Below are positions 45,844-58,580 of a stretch of DNA of 64,000 nt, piece by piece. A model generated the notes under the pieces. It made no database searches. It saw nothing but the letters and a program-made list of their open reading frames with translations, and was not told the origin of the DNA. Each line of letters begins with the position of its first letter. Position 1 is the stretch's first letter. This DNA is from Phlyctochytrium arcticum (taxonomy: Eukaryota > Chytridiomycota > Chytridiomycetes > Chytridiales > Chytridiaceae). Both the position numbers and the translations under genes were made by a program. The DNA lies in contig JAHLKI010000034.1 in assembly GCA_025602905.1 (NCBI GenBank), positions 1 to 64,000 on the forward strand, read 5' to 3'.

Positions 45844-46218
45844 GATCCCAATCCTTGTATTCAATCCAATCAGAGTCAAGACCAAACCAGGACCCAAGCG
45901 TAATGCACAATTTATCATAGAATGCACCTACTACATGGAAAGCCTGCAATACATTTGTCTATGGATGGAGTCTTCATACAGACGACAACATCGACAGGGA
46001 AAGACTGCAAGAATGTTGCACTAATGTTTGATCAATTGAATCCAACCGTTTGCATTGGCAAGTACGTGATGCACAGGTTATTTGGCCACTGATTCCAATC
46101 AATGTATTCGATCCAAGGTCAAGACCCAAAAAAACGTAAATGCAACAAGTAGTTTTTTGAATACAATTCATCCAATGAAATCAGCACACATCACACCATT
46201 CCACAAGAGAGAAAAAGC
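45844..46218. other. Intergenic, no gene seen
   Basis: A loosely repeated motif (gatcccaatc..ttgtattcaatcc near 45844 and gattccaatcaatgtattcgatcc near 46091) suggests degraded repeat material next to the 123-bp array. Confidence 0.4.
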
Positions 46219-46732
46219 TTAAGCAGTCTCGGGCTTGGCGATAATGTCAGAGTCACCAGCGTCAATGATGGAGACGACACCGACACGGAAGTACTTTCCA
46301 CAGGCCGTTCCAAGGTCAATGTTGTCTAGATGAAAAGAATAAAGTGAGTCGAGGGTCCGTAGCTCATATTCAATGGGGCCGGACCATGGGCCCCACGTCT
46401 AATGAGTTTTGTATGCTGTAAACAGATGAGAAACTTACTGCCAGAGTAGTGGTGGACACCCGTCTTGGAGAGCATGGCGTAGTACTCGAGCTCAGACTTG
46501 CGGAGGGGAGGGCAGTTACCGGCAATAATGATGAGCTTGGACTTTCCTTGGCGGAGCGTCTTGAGGGTGGACTTGTAACCGAGGTGGTACTTTCCACTCT
46601 TCATGACAAGAGCGAGACGCGAGTTGATGGACTCTGTGTGATTTGGAGCATGGTGAGTTGGGCGCAATTGCGACATGGAGAACGAGATCTCTTACCGATG
46701 CTCTTCTTGGACTTTTTCTGGGGAGGAGCCAT
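46219..46732 (-). CDS. RPL30: 60S ribosomal protein eL30
   Basis: Three exons: 46732-46696, 46633-46439 and 46325-46219, total 339 nt, 112 residues. The protein reads [20 protein letters not shown], then [38 protein letters not shown] and [20 protein letters not shown]. This is the complete L7Ae/L30e fold that binds rRNA in the large subunit. In yeast the protein autoregulates splicing of its own transcript; here the first intron lies 37 nt into the coding region, but no kink-turn could be confirmed by eye. Confidence 0.97.
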
Positions 46733-48082
46733 TTTTGACGGTGTTGGGTTTGTGATGTGATGGATGGATGGATGGATAGACCCTCCTCGACGAATACGAC
46801 GGGAACGTGGGTTTTGACTGGATGGTGGAAGGAAAGAGTCTGTTTCTTCGCGGTGGGTGTTTTGGCCTTTGCGGAGCGGGTTGCGCTGAGGCTAGGGTTC
46901 ATTAATCACGTGGGTGGCTGGCTGTGCGAGCGGAGGGTGATGGAACTGACCGTTGAACTGACAGCCAGACTAACAGCTCAGGGGCACAGAGAAACCAGAG
47001 AAACCCAGTCAGATGCAATGTCTGACCATAGGGATTCCGTTTCGTCTCCCATACTCCCCCCTCCCAAAAAGTCATTTACCACAACAACCGAATTCTCCGC
47101 AAATTACCAGGCCGATGGTGCGACGTGCTGGTTTGATACATTGGGTTCAAGGAACTTTTCAACTGAATGTATATACTAGTATGATTACAAGTTTGTCCAG
47201 TGTTGTGATGGTGTGCATGGGGATAAACTGTATTCCAAAAAATACAAGGGAAACCTCTGGCGTGTAGAAATCGGTGATGGCGTGGTAAGTATAGCCGAAC
47301 ACAAGTGAAGCCCATCCGCCAGTTACCCAAGGCAAGTGCTTCAAATAATAAAATGCCGTGCTTATTATTCAGTGCTTGTCCTTTGGAGTGAAAATGGGAA
47401 ATTTCGAGCACATAGAGTCGTGGCCCTTTGCGTCGTAACGTCGTTGCGCTTATTTTTTTCCTGAAACATGGCATGAAATAGCGCAGCTCTGTTTGAGGAT
47501 AGGCTATCGAGTTATCGAGTGGGGGTCGGCTATTCTTTAATTCTTTGGTTATTGCATTTGGATCAACCTGTAAGTAACTCCCTGTCCAGTCCTCCGTCCA
47601 AAGCGGTTGTTTACGGTGGATGTGTGTTTACGGTGGATGTGGTCAATTTCATGCTGAATTTCATGCTCTCCATCGAGTTAAGAATAGAGTTGCGGGTATC
47701 TTGTTGCTCTTTCCCGAGTCCCAACCAACCAAAACCCCCGTTAACAAAACAAGTAGAACCCCTACTACCTGGTATAAAAATGAAACTAATAACAACTGCC
47801 AAGAAAGAGCCCAAAGCCCCGACTCTGAGAATGAGAAACCGCGCAAAAAAGCTGCCGCCGGCGCCGCCGCTTTGGGCCTAAATGACTGCGCCGCACCGCC
47901 TTGGACGAGCGAGCGGCTCCCCTGCTGCCACGACCTTCTTTTCCTGCTCCCCCAGACTTTCCAGACAATCCTAGCTGCTGCCTCGACAATCTCCGCACGG
48001 GCGTGTGTACATATATTCCGTCCCTCCCTCCCGTCCCTCCCGCCCACCACCACCTACTACCACTATAGACTAATATACAAGA
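46733..48082. other. Intergenic, about 1.35 kb
   Basis: This is upstream of eL30. Frames on both strands near 46757-47474 and 47519-48114 overlap each other and show no conserved motif. A pyrimidine-rich stretch (about 48010-48060) precedes the small ORF at 48083. Confidence 0.4.
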
Positions 48083-48322
48083 ATGGACCGGTTCCTTCAA
48101 CCCACCAACTTTGAGCTCCCCGCCTTTTCCCCCTACCTGTTTCCCAATACAAAGTCGTTGCTGGTCAACGACGGCGTCGATACTACTACCATGATGATGC
48201 CGTATGGTTTCGTCGGTAGCGGCGGAAAACAACAGACTCCCGAACCGGCATGCTTTCTCCGATATAATCATCGCTACTTCCGCGCACACACAGTAACGCA
48301 TTTCATATATTCTCCAGATTAA
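48083..48322 (+). CDS. Possible small protein, 79 residues
   Basis: An ORF starting MDRFLQPTNFELPAFSPYLF, preceded by a long C/T-rich leader and a taatatac box, as at some fungal promoters. Composition is protein-like for the first 55 residues. No family is recognised, and it could be the first exon of a longer gene or a chance frame. Confidence 0.25.
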   Translation: MDRFLQPTNFELPAFSPYLFPNTKSLLVNDGVDTTTMMMPYGFVGSGGKQQTPEPACFLRYNHRYFRAHTVTHFIYSPD

Positions 48323-49819
48323 CATATATGAGAAGCAAGTCGATAGCTGCTCTGGCGCCCCGTATGTCACGTCTTCTGATACCTTGTGAGATTGCGCAGC
48401 AAAAGATCGAGTCCATAATGTCCCTTCATCATCTGACACTTTAATGCGGCGTACTGGCTGCGATCAATCCTGAGCATATAAACTACAATTTTTTACCTAT
48501 GAACAAGAAAATGTTTTGTGGTCATTCTGGAGTCCCTTGCATTCCGATCGCAAATTAATGAGTCTTTCCCGTCGCTTACGTAAAAGTGGCGGGAAAAAAT
48601 CGGGTTGCGCTGAGCAGGGTGATCAACAAGTGTACGGCATGAAATGTCATCTCCTTGGATCCTAGATTTGAGTCGGGATCTGCTCGTGACGTTGTTGGGA
48701 TGCTGATGCCTTCCCTGACAAAACCATTTCTCGAGACCAGGATTATGCTGCCGATGACGAATATATCCTACATATTTTCACTGGTCCAGTTTCATCAGAA
48801 ACCTAGAAATTCTTCTCAATCCAAAAGTAGTAGCAACGTTGGTACATTCTCTGAACAAACCACGTTCATTATGGAAATAAAGGTTTTTTTTTGCGGTGAT
48901 GAGTTTTTTTTGCTCTGGCTGCATTTTTACCAAAATCCTTGAGCTGCGGTAAACCAAATCTCAAAGTACAGTTTTTGCTTGTTTGTTTCCGAAAAAAAAT
49001 CCATTTCCGAGCAACTTTGAAAGTTTGTGTCGGCGCTTGGTGAATTATTCAAAGCTGCTGCATGCATAGCTGGAAAGAAAAAAATCATATCCCGCTTTGC
49101 CAAAATCATAAATTTACCCCCTGGTGCATATATTTTAAAACAAACACACACACACATCTACGCGATCTTGAAACAGGACGTTGTGTATATAGACTGTGCA
49201 TAATTCTTCATGTATCAGATCTCGGCATTCGGGCGTCTTTTTTTGCTTACGCCCAGTATAGCTGGATAGTTTGATGATGGTCATCATGTATGCGATGCAG
49301 AGGCTCTGTTGAGATGTCAGGAAGCTTTGAATGATGGGTTCATGGCGTTGGATCGGGGTTTGTGAGGCGGGCACTCGATTTTCCATATCTAGGTCAGAAT
49401 TGAAATCCGGAAAAAAATGCTGGTATGGCCGTTCATGACGGATACGTTCTTTTTCTAATAAAAGTTTACATCCAGTATCGAGAACGTTTGGCAAAATGTA
49501 TGAAGAACAACTTTGGTCCCCTGGAGAACAATTCATTCGGGGTTTCACTGGGTTTCAACTTTCAAAAGGAATTCAATGGCGCAGCTGCGACGCGTTTGGG
49601 ATGCCAGGACGCGTTTCTCACAAAAGGTCCCCGGCCTTTGGCATGGCCGTTTGCGTTCGGTTGTTTAGTCTCGTATAAGGCTACTATGGAGTACACTTGT
49701 CAAGATGTGAAACTACAAATAGCCGGATGTCAACCACTGTTCCCCCAACTTCACTTCATCCATCCGGCAATAGACAACGACTTAGAATCTGTAGAGCAAC
49801 ATAGAATACAACTCACATT
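48323..49819. other. Intergenic, about 1.5 kb, AT-rich
   Basis: I see no gene. The last 140 bases resemble the upstream region of the thaumatin-like gene at 52127-53568 (shared aatagccggatg block near 49720), so the promoter is part of the duplication. A short (ac)n run lies near 49143. Confidence 0.5.
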
Positions 49820-51177
49820 ATGCGTTTCACCCTTTCGGCAGTTGCGCTGGCCGCATCTACTCTCTTTGCTGTCGTCTCGGCCCATCCTGGTCGAATCATG
49901 CCTGCTCCTGCGTCACTGCAGGCTCGTGCGGCTTGTGGTCCTGGGTAAGTGATTTCTTGTACATGCAGTAAGAGGTTGAGTACTGATTTTTTTTTTGACA
50001 CAGACTTGAAGCATGTGGACCGGATTGTTATGATCCCAAACTGGGCCTTTACGCGTGCACGGATGGAAAGCTGGGCCCGGCATCCGGTGGTCCTAAGGGC
50101 GGTGCTACAAAGGGAGCCCCGATGCCTGCCAGTACCAAAGTAGCAATTCCGCCTGTCAGCCAAGCACCCGTTCCAAGCAGTACCAAGGCTCCAACGGCAC
50201 CCCTCCCCAAGGGCACAATGACCCCCGGCTCTGGATCTGGCAGCACTCCCGCCTCAGACCCCGGCCAGACGGGCCCTCCCCTTCCGAAGCCTTCCAGCGG
50301 TCGCCTCATCGAAGTCGTCAACCGGTGTCCGTACACAATTTGGCCAGCCCTCACAGCTGCCAAGGGCGCCGAAATCCCCGAAAAGGGTGGCTTCGAACTG
50401 ACGTCCGGCTCAGCCAAAAAACTCGAAATCAAAGGTGACACATGGACCTCTGGCCGCATCTGGCCGCGAACGGGTTGCCGCAAGGACGGCGACAAGTTTA
50501 TCTGTGCAACGGGCGACTGCGGAAACAAGTTTCAGTGCGATGGCCAGTCGGGCAAGACACCCGCCACCTTGGCAGAATTCACCCTCCAAAAAGGCCAGCC
50601 CGATTTCTATGATGTATCCAACGTCGACGGACACTCTATTGGTATCAGTATCGAGACTTACGGCGACAAGGTACCCAACCCCGACTTGGCTCCTCAGTAC
50701 AACTGCGGGTCGACAGCCTGCACGCTGGACATGAAGGGCTGCCCCCCCGAACTCCAACTCGACAATGGATCCGGTGGTGTCGCCTGCGCCAATATCGGGA
50801 CAGCCATCCGAAACGATACTATCCGCGCCAAATATCCCAAGTTTCAACAAATTTTTGACGACAAGGATGCCTTGGCCCTTGTTGAATGCGCCTGCGACTG
50901 CCCCCCAAGTGAACCCAGCTGTAAATGCGGCGACGCGTCGTGCAAGTATGGATGCACCCCCCACGGAGCAAAGCCCGACGCCAAGGGCGTTTGCCGCGTC
51001 GAGAAATGGCCCAAATCCGAGTCTCCTGGTGCTGGAACTCAGTTCCCGGCCCAATACAACGAAGTGTTCAAGAAGCAGTGCCCCGACTCGTATTCTTGGC
51101 AGTTTGACGATTTGTCGTCTACCTTCCAGTGCAATAACGGTGCCTACCGCGTCGTCTTTTGTCCCCAAGGTCATTAG
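49820..51177 (+). CDS. Secreted thaumatin-like protein with N-terminal Cys module (copy 1)
   Basis: Two exons (49820-49944, 50004-51177), 432 residues. A signal peptide (MRFTLSAVALAASTLFAVVSA) leads to a Cys module ACGPDCYDPKLGLYACTDG, similar to the fungal 'CYDPSQYTC' carbohydrate-binding module of septum glucanases. A Lys/Pro/Thr-rich linker follows. The thaumatin domain spans about residues 190-432: IEVVNRCPYTIW, the signature KFICATGDCGNKFQC, TLAEFTL, DFYDVSNVDG and a C-terminal CPDSYSWQFDD. The R-E-D-D-D acidic-cleft residues appear to be present. Family members bind or cleave beta-1,3-glucans in cell walls; fungal ones may remodel the wall. It pairs tail to tail with copy 2. Confidence 0.88.
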
Positions 51178-52126
51178 ATCTTTCTCGTTTCTTTTCTACA
51201 ATAGTTCTCGTTTAGATAGTACCTCCCCCCATCTTCTATATTCTACAGTAATTTTGGACTCCATTATCATTTCTTTCAATTACACATGTTTTATCCATAT
51301 GACTGTTCAATGCACACATTCAACTTCAAAATGAACGAACTTTCCGGATGGTCCATGAAACTTCAATTCGCAAGTCACAAAGTACATTTTGCAAAAGTAT
51401 AAAGCCTTTGCCTTCAGATAAGAACTTCACAATTGGATTTTAGAGTACAGAGGGTCGATACGCCAAAGTTTCCGACTCTACTGGTCACTGACATCAGTAA
51501 AAGTGACTGGTTGGTAAGGCTAACATGATGGCGGTGAGCTCAGTCGGGTAGAGAGAGAAAGGTTCATGCTTCATGCACTGTCCCTCTGAAGGATCGGAAT
51601 CTGCAAACTCGTACTTACCGCGCCACGCGGCAACGAGGAACGCGTCGCGTCGCTGCACGCCCGTCGAGCATCTCGCCAGACATTCTTCTGCAGGACGGAT
51701 TCCGAGAAAGCTCTGAGGGCGAGGAATGCAAGGCAAAATCGAATACTAGCGCGAGGGAGGATATAAGAAACTGACGACGACGATTTGGATCTTTTAGAGC
51801 AGAATCAGCAAAATTTTCAGAAGGACAGGATATCTCGACCAGCATGAGTTTGGTATTTGTTGTCATGATGGTTCAAAGTGAGGGAAGCGGGGGAAGTGGG
51901 GGGAGTGGAGGATGTAGGGAAAACTTACGAGATGGACCTAGCAGAAAATGCGACTTTGGGGAAGACCCGGTGGTACGTGGCGGCCAAGGCAATGAAAAAG
52001 TGAACAGTCATCTGGATAAAGCATTATTGTATTGAAAGATATCATACTAGAGTTCATCACTAGTGTACAAAAAAATTGGATGTGGGGTCTATATGAACGA
52101 AAACTACGATGGAAAGAAAGGAAGAT
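51178..52126. other. Spacer between the two convergent thaumatin-like genes
   Basis: About 950 bases. The first bases after each stop are alike (attagatctt), so the duplication includes the start of the 3' untranslated region. Frames near 51494-51866 (minus) show no recognisable product. Confidence 0.5.
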
Positions 52127-53568
52127 CTAATGACCTTGGGGACAAAAGACGACGCGGTAAGCGCCGTTATTGCACTGGAAAGTGGACGACAAATCGTCAA
52201 ACTGCCAAGAATACGAGTCGGGGCACTGCTTCTTGAACACTTCGTTGTATTGGGCCGGGAACTGAGTTCCAGCACCAGGAGACTCGGATTTGGGCCATTT
52301 CTCGACGCGGCAAACGCCCTTGGCGTCGGGCTTTGCTCCGTGGGGGGTGCATCCGTACTTGCACGTCGCGTCGCCGCATCCACAGGAGCTTCCATCAGGA
52401 CAGTCGCAAGCGCACTCGACGGCGGCCAGAGCGTCCTTGTCGGCAAAGATTTGCTGGAATTTGGGATATTTGGCGCGGATAGTATCGTTTCGAATGGCTG
52501 TCCCGATATTGGCGCAGGCGACACCACCGGATCCGTTGTCGAGTTGAAGTTCGGGGGGGCAGCCCTTCATGTCCAGCGTGCAGGCTGTCGACCCGCAGTT
52601 GTACTGAGGAGCCAAGTCGGGGTTGGGTACCTTGTCGCCGTAAGTCTCGATACTGATACCAATAGAGTGTCCGTCGACGTTGGATACATCATAGAAATCG
52701 GGCTGGCCTTTTTGGAGGGTGAATTCTGCCAAGGTGGCGGGTGTCTTGCCCGACTGGCCATCGCACTGAAACTTGTTTCCGCAGTCGCCCGTTGCACAGA
52801 TAAACTTGTCGCCGTCCTTGCGGCAACCCGTTCGCGGCCAGATGCGGCCAGAAACCCACGTGTCACTCTTGATTTCGAGTTTTTTGGTTGAGCCGGATGT
52901 CAGTTCGAAGCCACCCTTTTCGGGAAGTTCGCCGCCCGCGCCAACTGCAAGGCCTGGCCACACTGTGTATGGACACCGGTTGACGATTTCGATGAGGCGG
53001 CCGCTGGAAGGCTTGGGAACCGGGGGACCTGTCTGGCCGGGGTCTGTGGCAGGGGTGCTGCCAGATCCAGAGCCGGGGGCCATTGTGCCCTTGGGAGGGG
53101 GTGCCGTTGGAGCCTTGGTACTGTTTGGAACAGGTGCTTTTTGGCCGGTTGGAACAGGTGCTTTTTGGCCGGTTGGAAGAGGTGCTTTTTGGCCGGCGAT
53201 AGGTGGAATCGCTGCCGGAGTGCCGGCGACAGGTGGAATCGCTACTTTGGTACTGGCAGATCCTGGCGCTCCCCTTGTGGCAGTGCCCATTCCCCCACCC
53301 CCGGATGCCGGGCCCAGCTTTCCATCCGTGCACGCATAGATTCCCAGTTTGGGATCATAACAATCGGGTCCACATGCCTCAAGTCTGCGTCAAGAAAATC
53401 AGTACCCCAACCTCTAATTACATCGATTAATAAAATTACTTACCCAGGACCACAAGCCGCGCGAGCATGCAGAGACGCCGGAGGGTGAATTTTTCGACCA
53501 GGATGGGCCGAAACGACAGCGAAGAGAGTAGATGCGGCCAGCGCAGCAGCCGAAAGTGTGAAATGCAT
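52127..53568 (-). CDS. Secreted thaumatin-like protein with N-terminal Cys module (copy 2)
   Basis: Two exons (53568-53444, 53384-52127), 460 residues. The first exon is 125 nt, as in copy 1, and the intron splits the same Gly codon. The signal peptide is MHFTLSAAALAASTLFAVVSA. The thaumatin domain is almost identical to copy 1. The linker is longer and contains three GQKAP(L/V)P repeats not found in copy 1. Small differences cluster in the segment after ECACDCP (copy 1 PPSEPSCKCGDASC, copy 2 DGSSCGCGDATC). High identity indicates recent inverted duplication or gene conversion. Confidence 0.88.
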
Positions 53569-56500
53569 GGTTTGCCCGGTAGTCTATGAGATGTTGATGG
53601 ATGATGTTCTCTATACGGTCTAATTGGTGGTGTCTATTACCGGATGGTTGAGAAAGTGAGAGGGAAAGAGGTTGCCATCCGGCTATTTGTAGAGTTTCAT
53701 AGCTCGACATTGGTGGTCCATAGCAGGCCTTCACGACACTTCATACAAAGATCTATTGATCGTCAATACCCATCCATGGTTCGAGTTCTAAGTCCCCTCC
53801 CAAACCCCCGATCCAATACATCATCAAAATCCCCGGAATCGCATCCGTGCGGATCAAAAACGACAAACTCAGTACGGGTCATAGGCAAAGAAAAGAGAAC
53901 GTCAACTGTGATGCCCCGACGCAGAGATCTGATACAATTGAACATTTTTGCTAAGAAGTCCATACAACTCAATACAACTGTTTCGAAATCACGTGGATTT
54001 GTATGCTTTGTTTCAACTTTTTTCATCTTTTGGCAACTCCCTAAATTTGAATTTTTATCCATGATAACCTTCTCGGCCTTTGGCTACAGCAAAGCAGCAT
54101 ATATGATATTGACTCCAAGTTGCTTGAAAAACTTATAATAGTGATGGGATTCATGGTGTAGTGCGAATCTGACCGATCTGGATTTTGGGTTCGGCTCTTT
54201 GTCCTGGTGCGATTGCGTGCGTCCGTTTATAGTGGGGCATCCAATAGCGCCTACATTTATCAGTATGTCTGCAAAAGTTACTGCATTTTTTGAGTCCATC
54301 GCAGAACTGAAACTTGTTCTTTTGTTTACGACCCACATCAACAACACAAAAACTGTAAAACATCTGGAAAAAAAATACATCTTGAATGTGTTGATTGTAT
54401 ACCTTTGAAACCCAAACATCCCCAACCCCAGAATCTTGGTCAAAAGCCCGAGTTCTACACTGCAGCTAGGGCAAAATTGTATATAGATACAGGGTGACCG
54501 CCGTAAAAACTTCACTTGTATTGAAGGACGTGAATGATGAGGAAAGGATCAATGGAGTAATTTGGTACTTACGGATCGGGATGACATTTGAAGGTGCGTC
54601 GGAAAGAGAGAGAGGGAGAGAGGGACGGGACTCATACATATTACGTGCATTGCTATAAACATGCGTTTTCTGAAAGCTTTTATGATCGTAGTGTCATGAG
54701 TTGGGTAAACTGTTACCGCTCATAATTAGGAGGAAAAGGTAATATTCAGGGCAATATTCGTCACCTGTAGTAGATGTTGGTTCTTAGAAATGGTCATGCC
54801 CATGGACGCATCACCCCAGCAGATCCCGATTCCAAATCGGTGACATCCATGTCATCTGATACATGTACAGGAAGCTGAGATCACCTTGTTTGATCACTAT
54901 GCAAGGAGTGAACACTTGTTCTTTTGTATATGCAATTCGATTTGATTGCTTTTTTTAGGCACGCAACTTTGTTGCGCATATACATCAACATTGTAAAGAC
55001 TAGATCCAGCCTTTGCAAAAGTTGCATTTCATATTTTAGTACACAAAGAAACACAGGAGTCGTGGTCGTGGTTATTCAGCTGCGGCCCCCAAGGTATCCG
55101 ATCAAAGTGGTGATGCACAACGGAGCAATGCCGAGAGTAATTATAGGGATCGTCCGATCAAAACCAGGACATCTCCCCCAAGATCAGCCCTTCACGTTAC
55201 ACTCTCAGGAGGAACAAGCACATTTTCGCTCAGTTGCAACTTTCTTGCACCTAAGCATGCAGATTCCCAATTTGGCATACGCGGATTCATGATCCTAACC
55301 ACATTGACTCTGTGGATCTTGGCACAACGGAATCAGATGTCATCTAAGTAATAATAAGGCCCCGGTGATCTCACAAATATGAAGAAATCTGCCAGCGCAA
55401 TCGTCTGTCGATCAAAATTTCTTGCACCCAAATTCCATGCCACCGTGGGAGTTTCCTATAAGAGCGCGTCAACGCGTCGGCCATCTATCCTCCACAATCT
55501 ACTCACCCAGAAGCTTTGACACAAGCCAGTTTGCTTGAGACGGGGCCGGGCTCTGGTTTGGCATACTTTAACAATATTGAAATGAAGGTGGATATGGTGG
55601 ATATATGCTGCAATTTCGAAATCAAAGTAGATGAGAGGCGAGGGGGTATTTGGCCAGGGGATCGTGAAAACTGCAGATAAAGACTTCAATCAGCACAAAG
55701 AAGAAATGAATGGGACTCGTTAAATTCCCTGCATGACGAAGCCATACACTGGAATGATGGGAAAACGACAGATGTTGAAAGCAAGTTGTAATGAGAAAGA
55801 AAAGGGAAGGGCGGCCCAAGAAAAGAGACATCTTTAGTCAAAATTCTTTGACACTTTTGCTCCAATGAATTATATCTACAAAGTGTTGCTCTACCAGTGC
55901 TTCCCGGATCAAAATTTGATTGATAGTGAGTTGCAGCTTCATCCCAGCTTGAGTTAACGGCTGCTGGAGTTTGTAGAGAGCCACAGTCAAGTTTTTGTGC
56001 TCGAAGGACTCTTTAAAGTTGCCGTCACGTATAAATTACAACAGTCCCGTCAGCTAACGTCCCGCTGCGCGGTTTTACACTTATGCTATAACTGGCAATA
56101 GCGGAGCACCCGATCAGCGGCATTTGTAACTGACTCGTCGCATGCTTTCTTGATTGTGTAGCATGCGGACTTTTTACCCCGTTCGATAATACATGTATGA
56201 TGCGTGATCCTAATCCTTTGAAATAGCAATACTAGTTTGTATCGGTTAATGCCCGCCTTAAGCGCTCCCACAATCCCGGCTGTAGTCAGGCTATAGCCTT
56301 CGAAGGCTTGAAGTTTCTGCGCCAGATTTTGGCTGCGCATTTTCGAAACTCTAACCCATATCAAGTCTCCGCCACTTCTGTGGTTTTGGGGACGCCCAAC
56401 GAAAATTACATTTTCCACATGAAATGCGTAAAATATGATCAAGGAACACTTCCGCCTCCCCACAAAATCAATCAATTGCCAATGTCGAATGGCAATCAAC

Positions 56501-56620
56501 GCACCAAACTATTGCATTGGATTTGTTTCAGCCGAGTGCCGATCGAACTGCTGACCATGCCCGCAAACGGCAAAAGAAGGATGTCAGGGAAGAACCAAGC
56601 ACGCCCCCCGGCGCTTCGGT
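53569..56620. other. Gene-poor stretch, about 3 kb
   Basis: The first 140 bases are the promoter of the thaumatin-like copy 2. Beyond that only short, overlapping frames are present, with no protein motif, tRNA or repeat family that I could support. Confidence 0.5.
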
Positions 56621-56645
56621 CCCCCCCCCCCCCCCCCCCCCCCCC
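56621..56645 (+). repeat. Poly-C tract (C25)
   Basis: Twenty-five C residues; frames across it appear as proline runs. Length changes in such a tract would shift any frame that crosses it. Confidence 0.95.
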
Positions 56646-57123
56646 GGCATCCCTATCACCATGTCCTTTACCATCCAACCAACTTCAAGAGACAGACACA
56701 GATGAAGATGCTGGATTGACATCCTTGTCCACAAGATATATATCTCATCATTTCAAGAATATTAAAGACCGAAATTCTACGTGCGATGTAGGATTTGAGA
56801 ATTTCGCGAGCTGAAGGATTGAGAGATTGAGCTGGTTGACAGATGATTACCAACGGAATCAACGTGTCCAACTTATTCAGAAATTTTCAGCAGACTATGT
56901 ATAAGAAGGTTGTTGTAGAGAAAACGTCACTAACGCTGACGCAGGAAGACAAACACCTAGTCCTGTAAGTATTGATACCGCCACCCAACAGTACATTCGA
57001 CCCCCTCACCCCACCCCGGACAAGGCACAGGCTAAGACTTCCAAGTTGCAAAGGCGATATTCAAAGTAGTGCCTGCTGGCTCGGCTAGCACGGTCAAGTT
57101 TGTCTTTGTTGCTTCTTTCAATT

Positions 57124-57615
57124 GTTCACCCCCTCAAGTCGCGTCGGTACTGTTAGTTCTTGTAGTTTTGTCGATCTCATCGTTCACCCCTGCAAGTCGC
57201 GTCGGCTGTTCTTGTTTTTCTTTGGCTTATATATAAGTGATGAATAGCTATCGCATGTTTTTTCTATATATGTTAAAGTGTGCCGAATGCGATTTTCGGG
57301 GGGTGGTCCGGCAGTCGCGCACTTCGTGTCCTTCTGCCGTCGTTTTGATTATGACAGACACTACGTAAAATGCTTGACCAATTTCCGTTCTGCTTCATCG
57401 TGAAAATGATACGATGGTCAAGTAGCGTGAAATTGCCTGTATCGATTTAAATCCTGCAAAAATTTCCATGTTCTCGGTCGATGAGCGTTTTGCTTCATAG
57501 TCAAAATTGAGAGGACGTTTGAAATTCACTATGTCTAATGATTATGCTCTTTTCCAATATCTGTGTTGCTTCATATGTAAGATTGATACGCCGGTCAAAT
57601 TGAATTCACTATAGC
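57124..57615. repeat. Diverged tandem repeats in a gene-poor region
   Basis: Two copies of a block starting gttcaccc and ending caagtcgcgtcgg begin at 57124 and 57182. Three weaker copies of a unit with ttgcttcat and a following attcactat-type end occur between about 57380 and 57615. No gene is visible from 56646 to 58580. Confidence 0.5.
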
Positions 57616-58580
57616 AAAAGGATTTTACTTTGTTCACAGACCAAGATGATCACTTTGACACCAATAGCATACCCAAGTGCTTGCTAAGTGGTAAAGGGTG
57701 AATATGGAATTGCCCGAATGCCTCTCTGAGCGTAACTTCTCACCACTTCTCATCCTACTTCAGTACGCTTTTATACGGATGATGGTTTTGAGTATGACGG
57801 GAATACCGTACGCCAGAACCGAGCCCACCGGGAAAAACATCAAACTTTGGTAAACCCATCAGCTGAAACCCCCAAGACAGTTTTTCTGGGTTGTGTGCCG
57901 AGGATAAAAACTCCAAAAGATCAATTCATAGTTTCAGGACCCTGCCGGGTTTCATTTGTTTCAAATCCTGTGTGGATATACGAGAAAAAAAACGGTAGGC
58001 ATCTGAACGTCGCCGAAGGTGGGCGCTGGAATTCTCAAAGAGATTTTTTTGTACAGCAACCACCAAACTCCGATAATCTACACACTTGATGATGCTTTTG
58101 TACGTGCCTGGCACACTTTCATCACGGGATGTGTATCATTTCTCGGTTTCTCATGGTTCGCGCTGAAGGGCGCTTATTCGATCTCAGATTCGATCTGGCG
58201 GGAAAATGTCGGAGCCAATGTTGGTCGTGTGAGGGATTGGATGTAGGAGCAGGTCTCGTCCCCTCTCAGAAGAATATCAAATGGAAATCAGACCCGGGAT
58301 AATGAAATTTGAGCTGTACGCCCTTCTATATTAGTAGATCTGCTCCCAGATGAGCCATCCACGCCGGCAGCAGATATTTTGTGCATCCGAACGATGGAAG
58401 AATTATAACCAGTTTTACATTTGGGGGCTTTACAGATGCGCCGGTCAAGGTTTCTTACGAAACAAATACAAAATGGGGTGTCCAACTCCAAAACAATAGT
58501 TTAATGTGGAGAGGAAATCCCATCATATTCGCGGGAAATGTCTTGTCCGTAACCGCCATTCAAACTATCCAAGTAACAAC

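Noticed and set aside
45385..45927. 180- and 143-codon minus-strand frames through the 123-bp array
   Set aside because: They are by-products of a period divisible by three; they have no conserved sequence outside the array and no plausible start context.
47159..47344. Hydrophobic minus-strand frame with two possible membrane spans
   Set aside because: It is short, has no good start and no known family, and is overlapped by other frames.
50410..51174. Long antisense open frame over thaumatin-like copy 1 (and the matching ones over copies 2 and 3)
   Set aside because: These follow from the C-rich third-position codon use of the sense genes; the antisense products have no signal peptide or motif.
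53778..53795. ggttcgagttc, like a tRNA B box
   Set aside because: The bases around it do not form a T stem, and no A box or acceptor stem is found at the right distance.
54068..54090. A stretch (cttctcggccttt, then ggcta) resembling the 5' end of U2 snRNA
   Set aside because: The branch-site-pairing GTAGTA segment and the Sm site expected after it are absent, so it is not a U2 gene. It may be chance or a tiny fragment.
56308..56814. Frames through the C25 tract with proline runs and a basic segment (ARKRQKKDVREEPS)
   Set aside because: The proline run is only the homopolymer, frames on either side do not agree, and no splice-consistent gene could be built.
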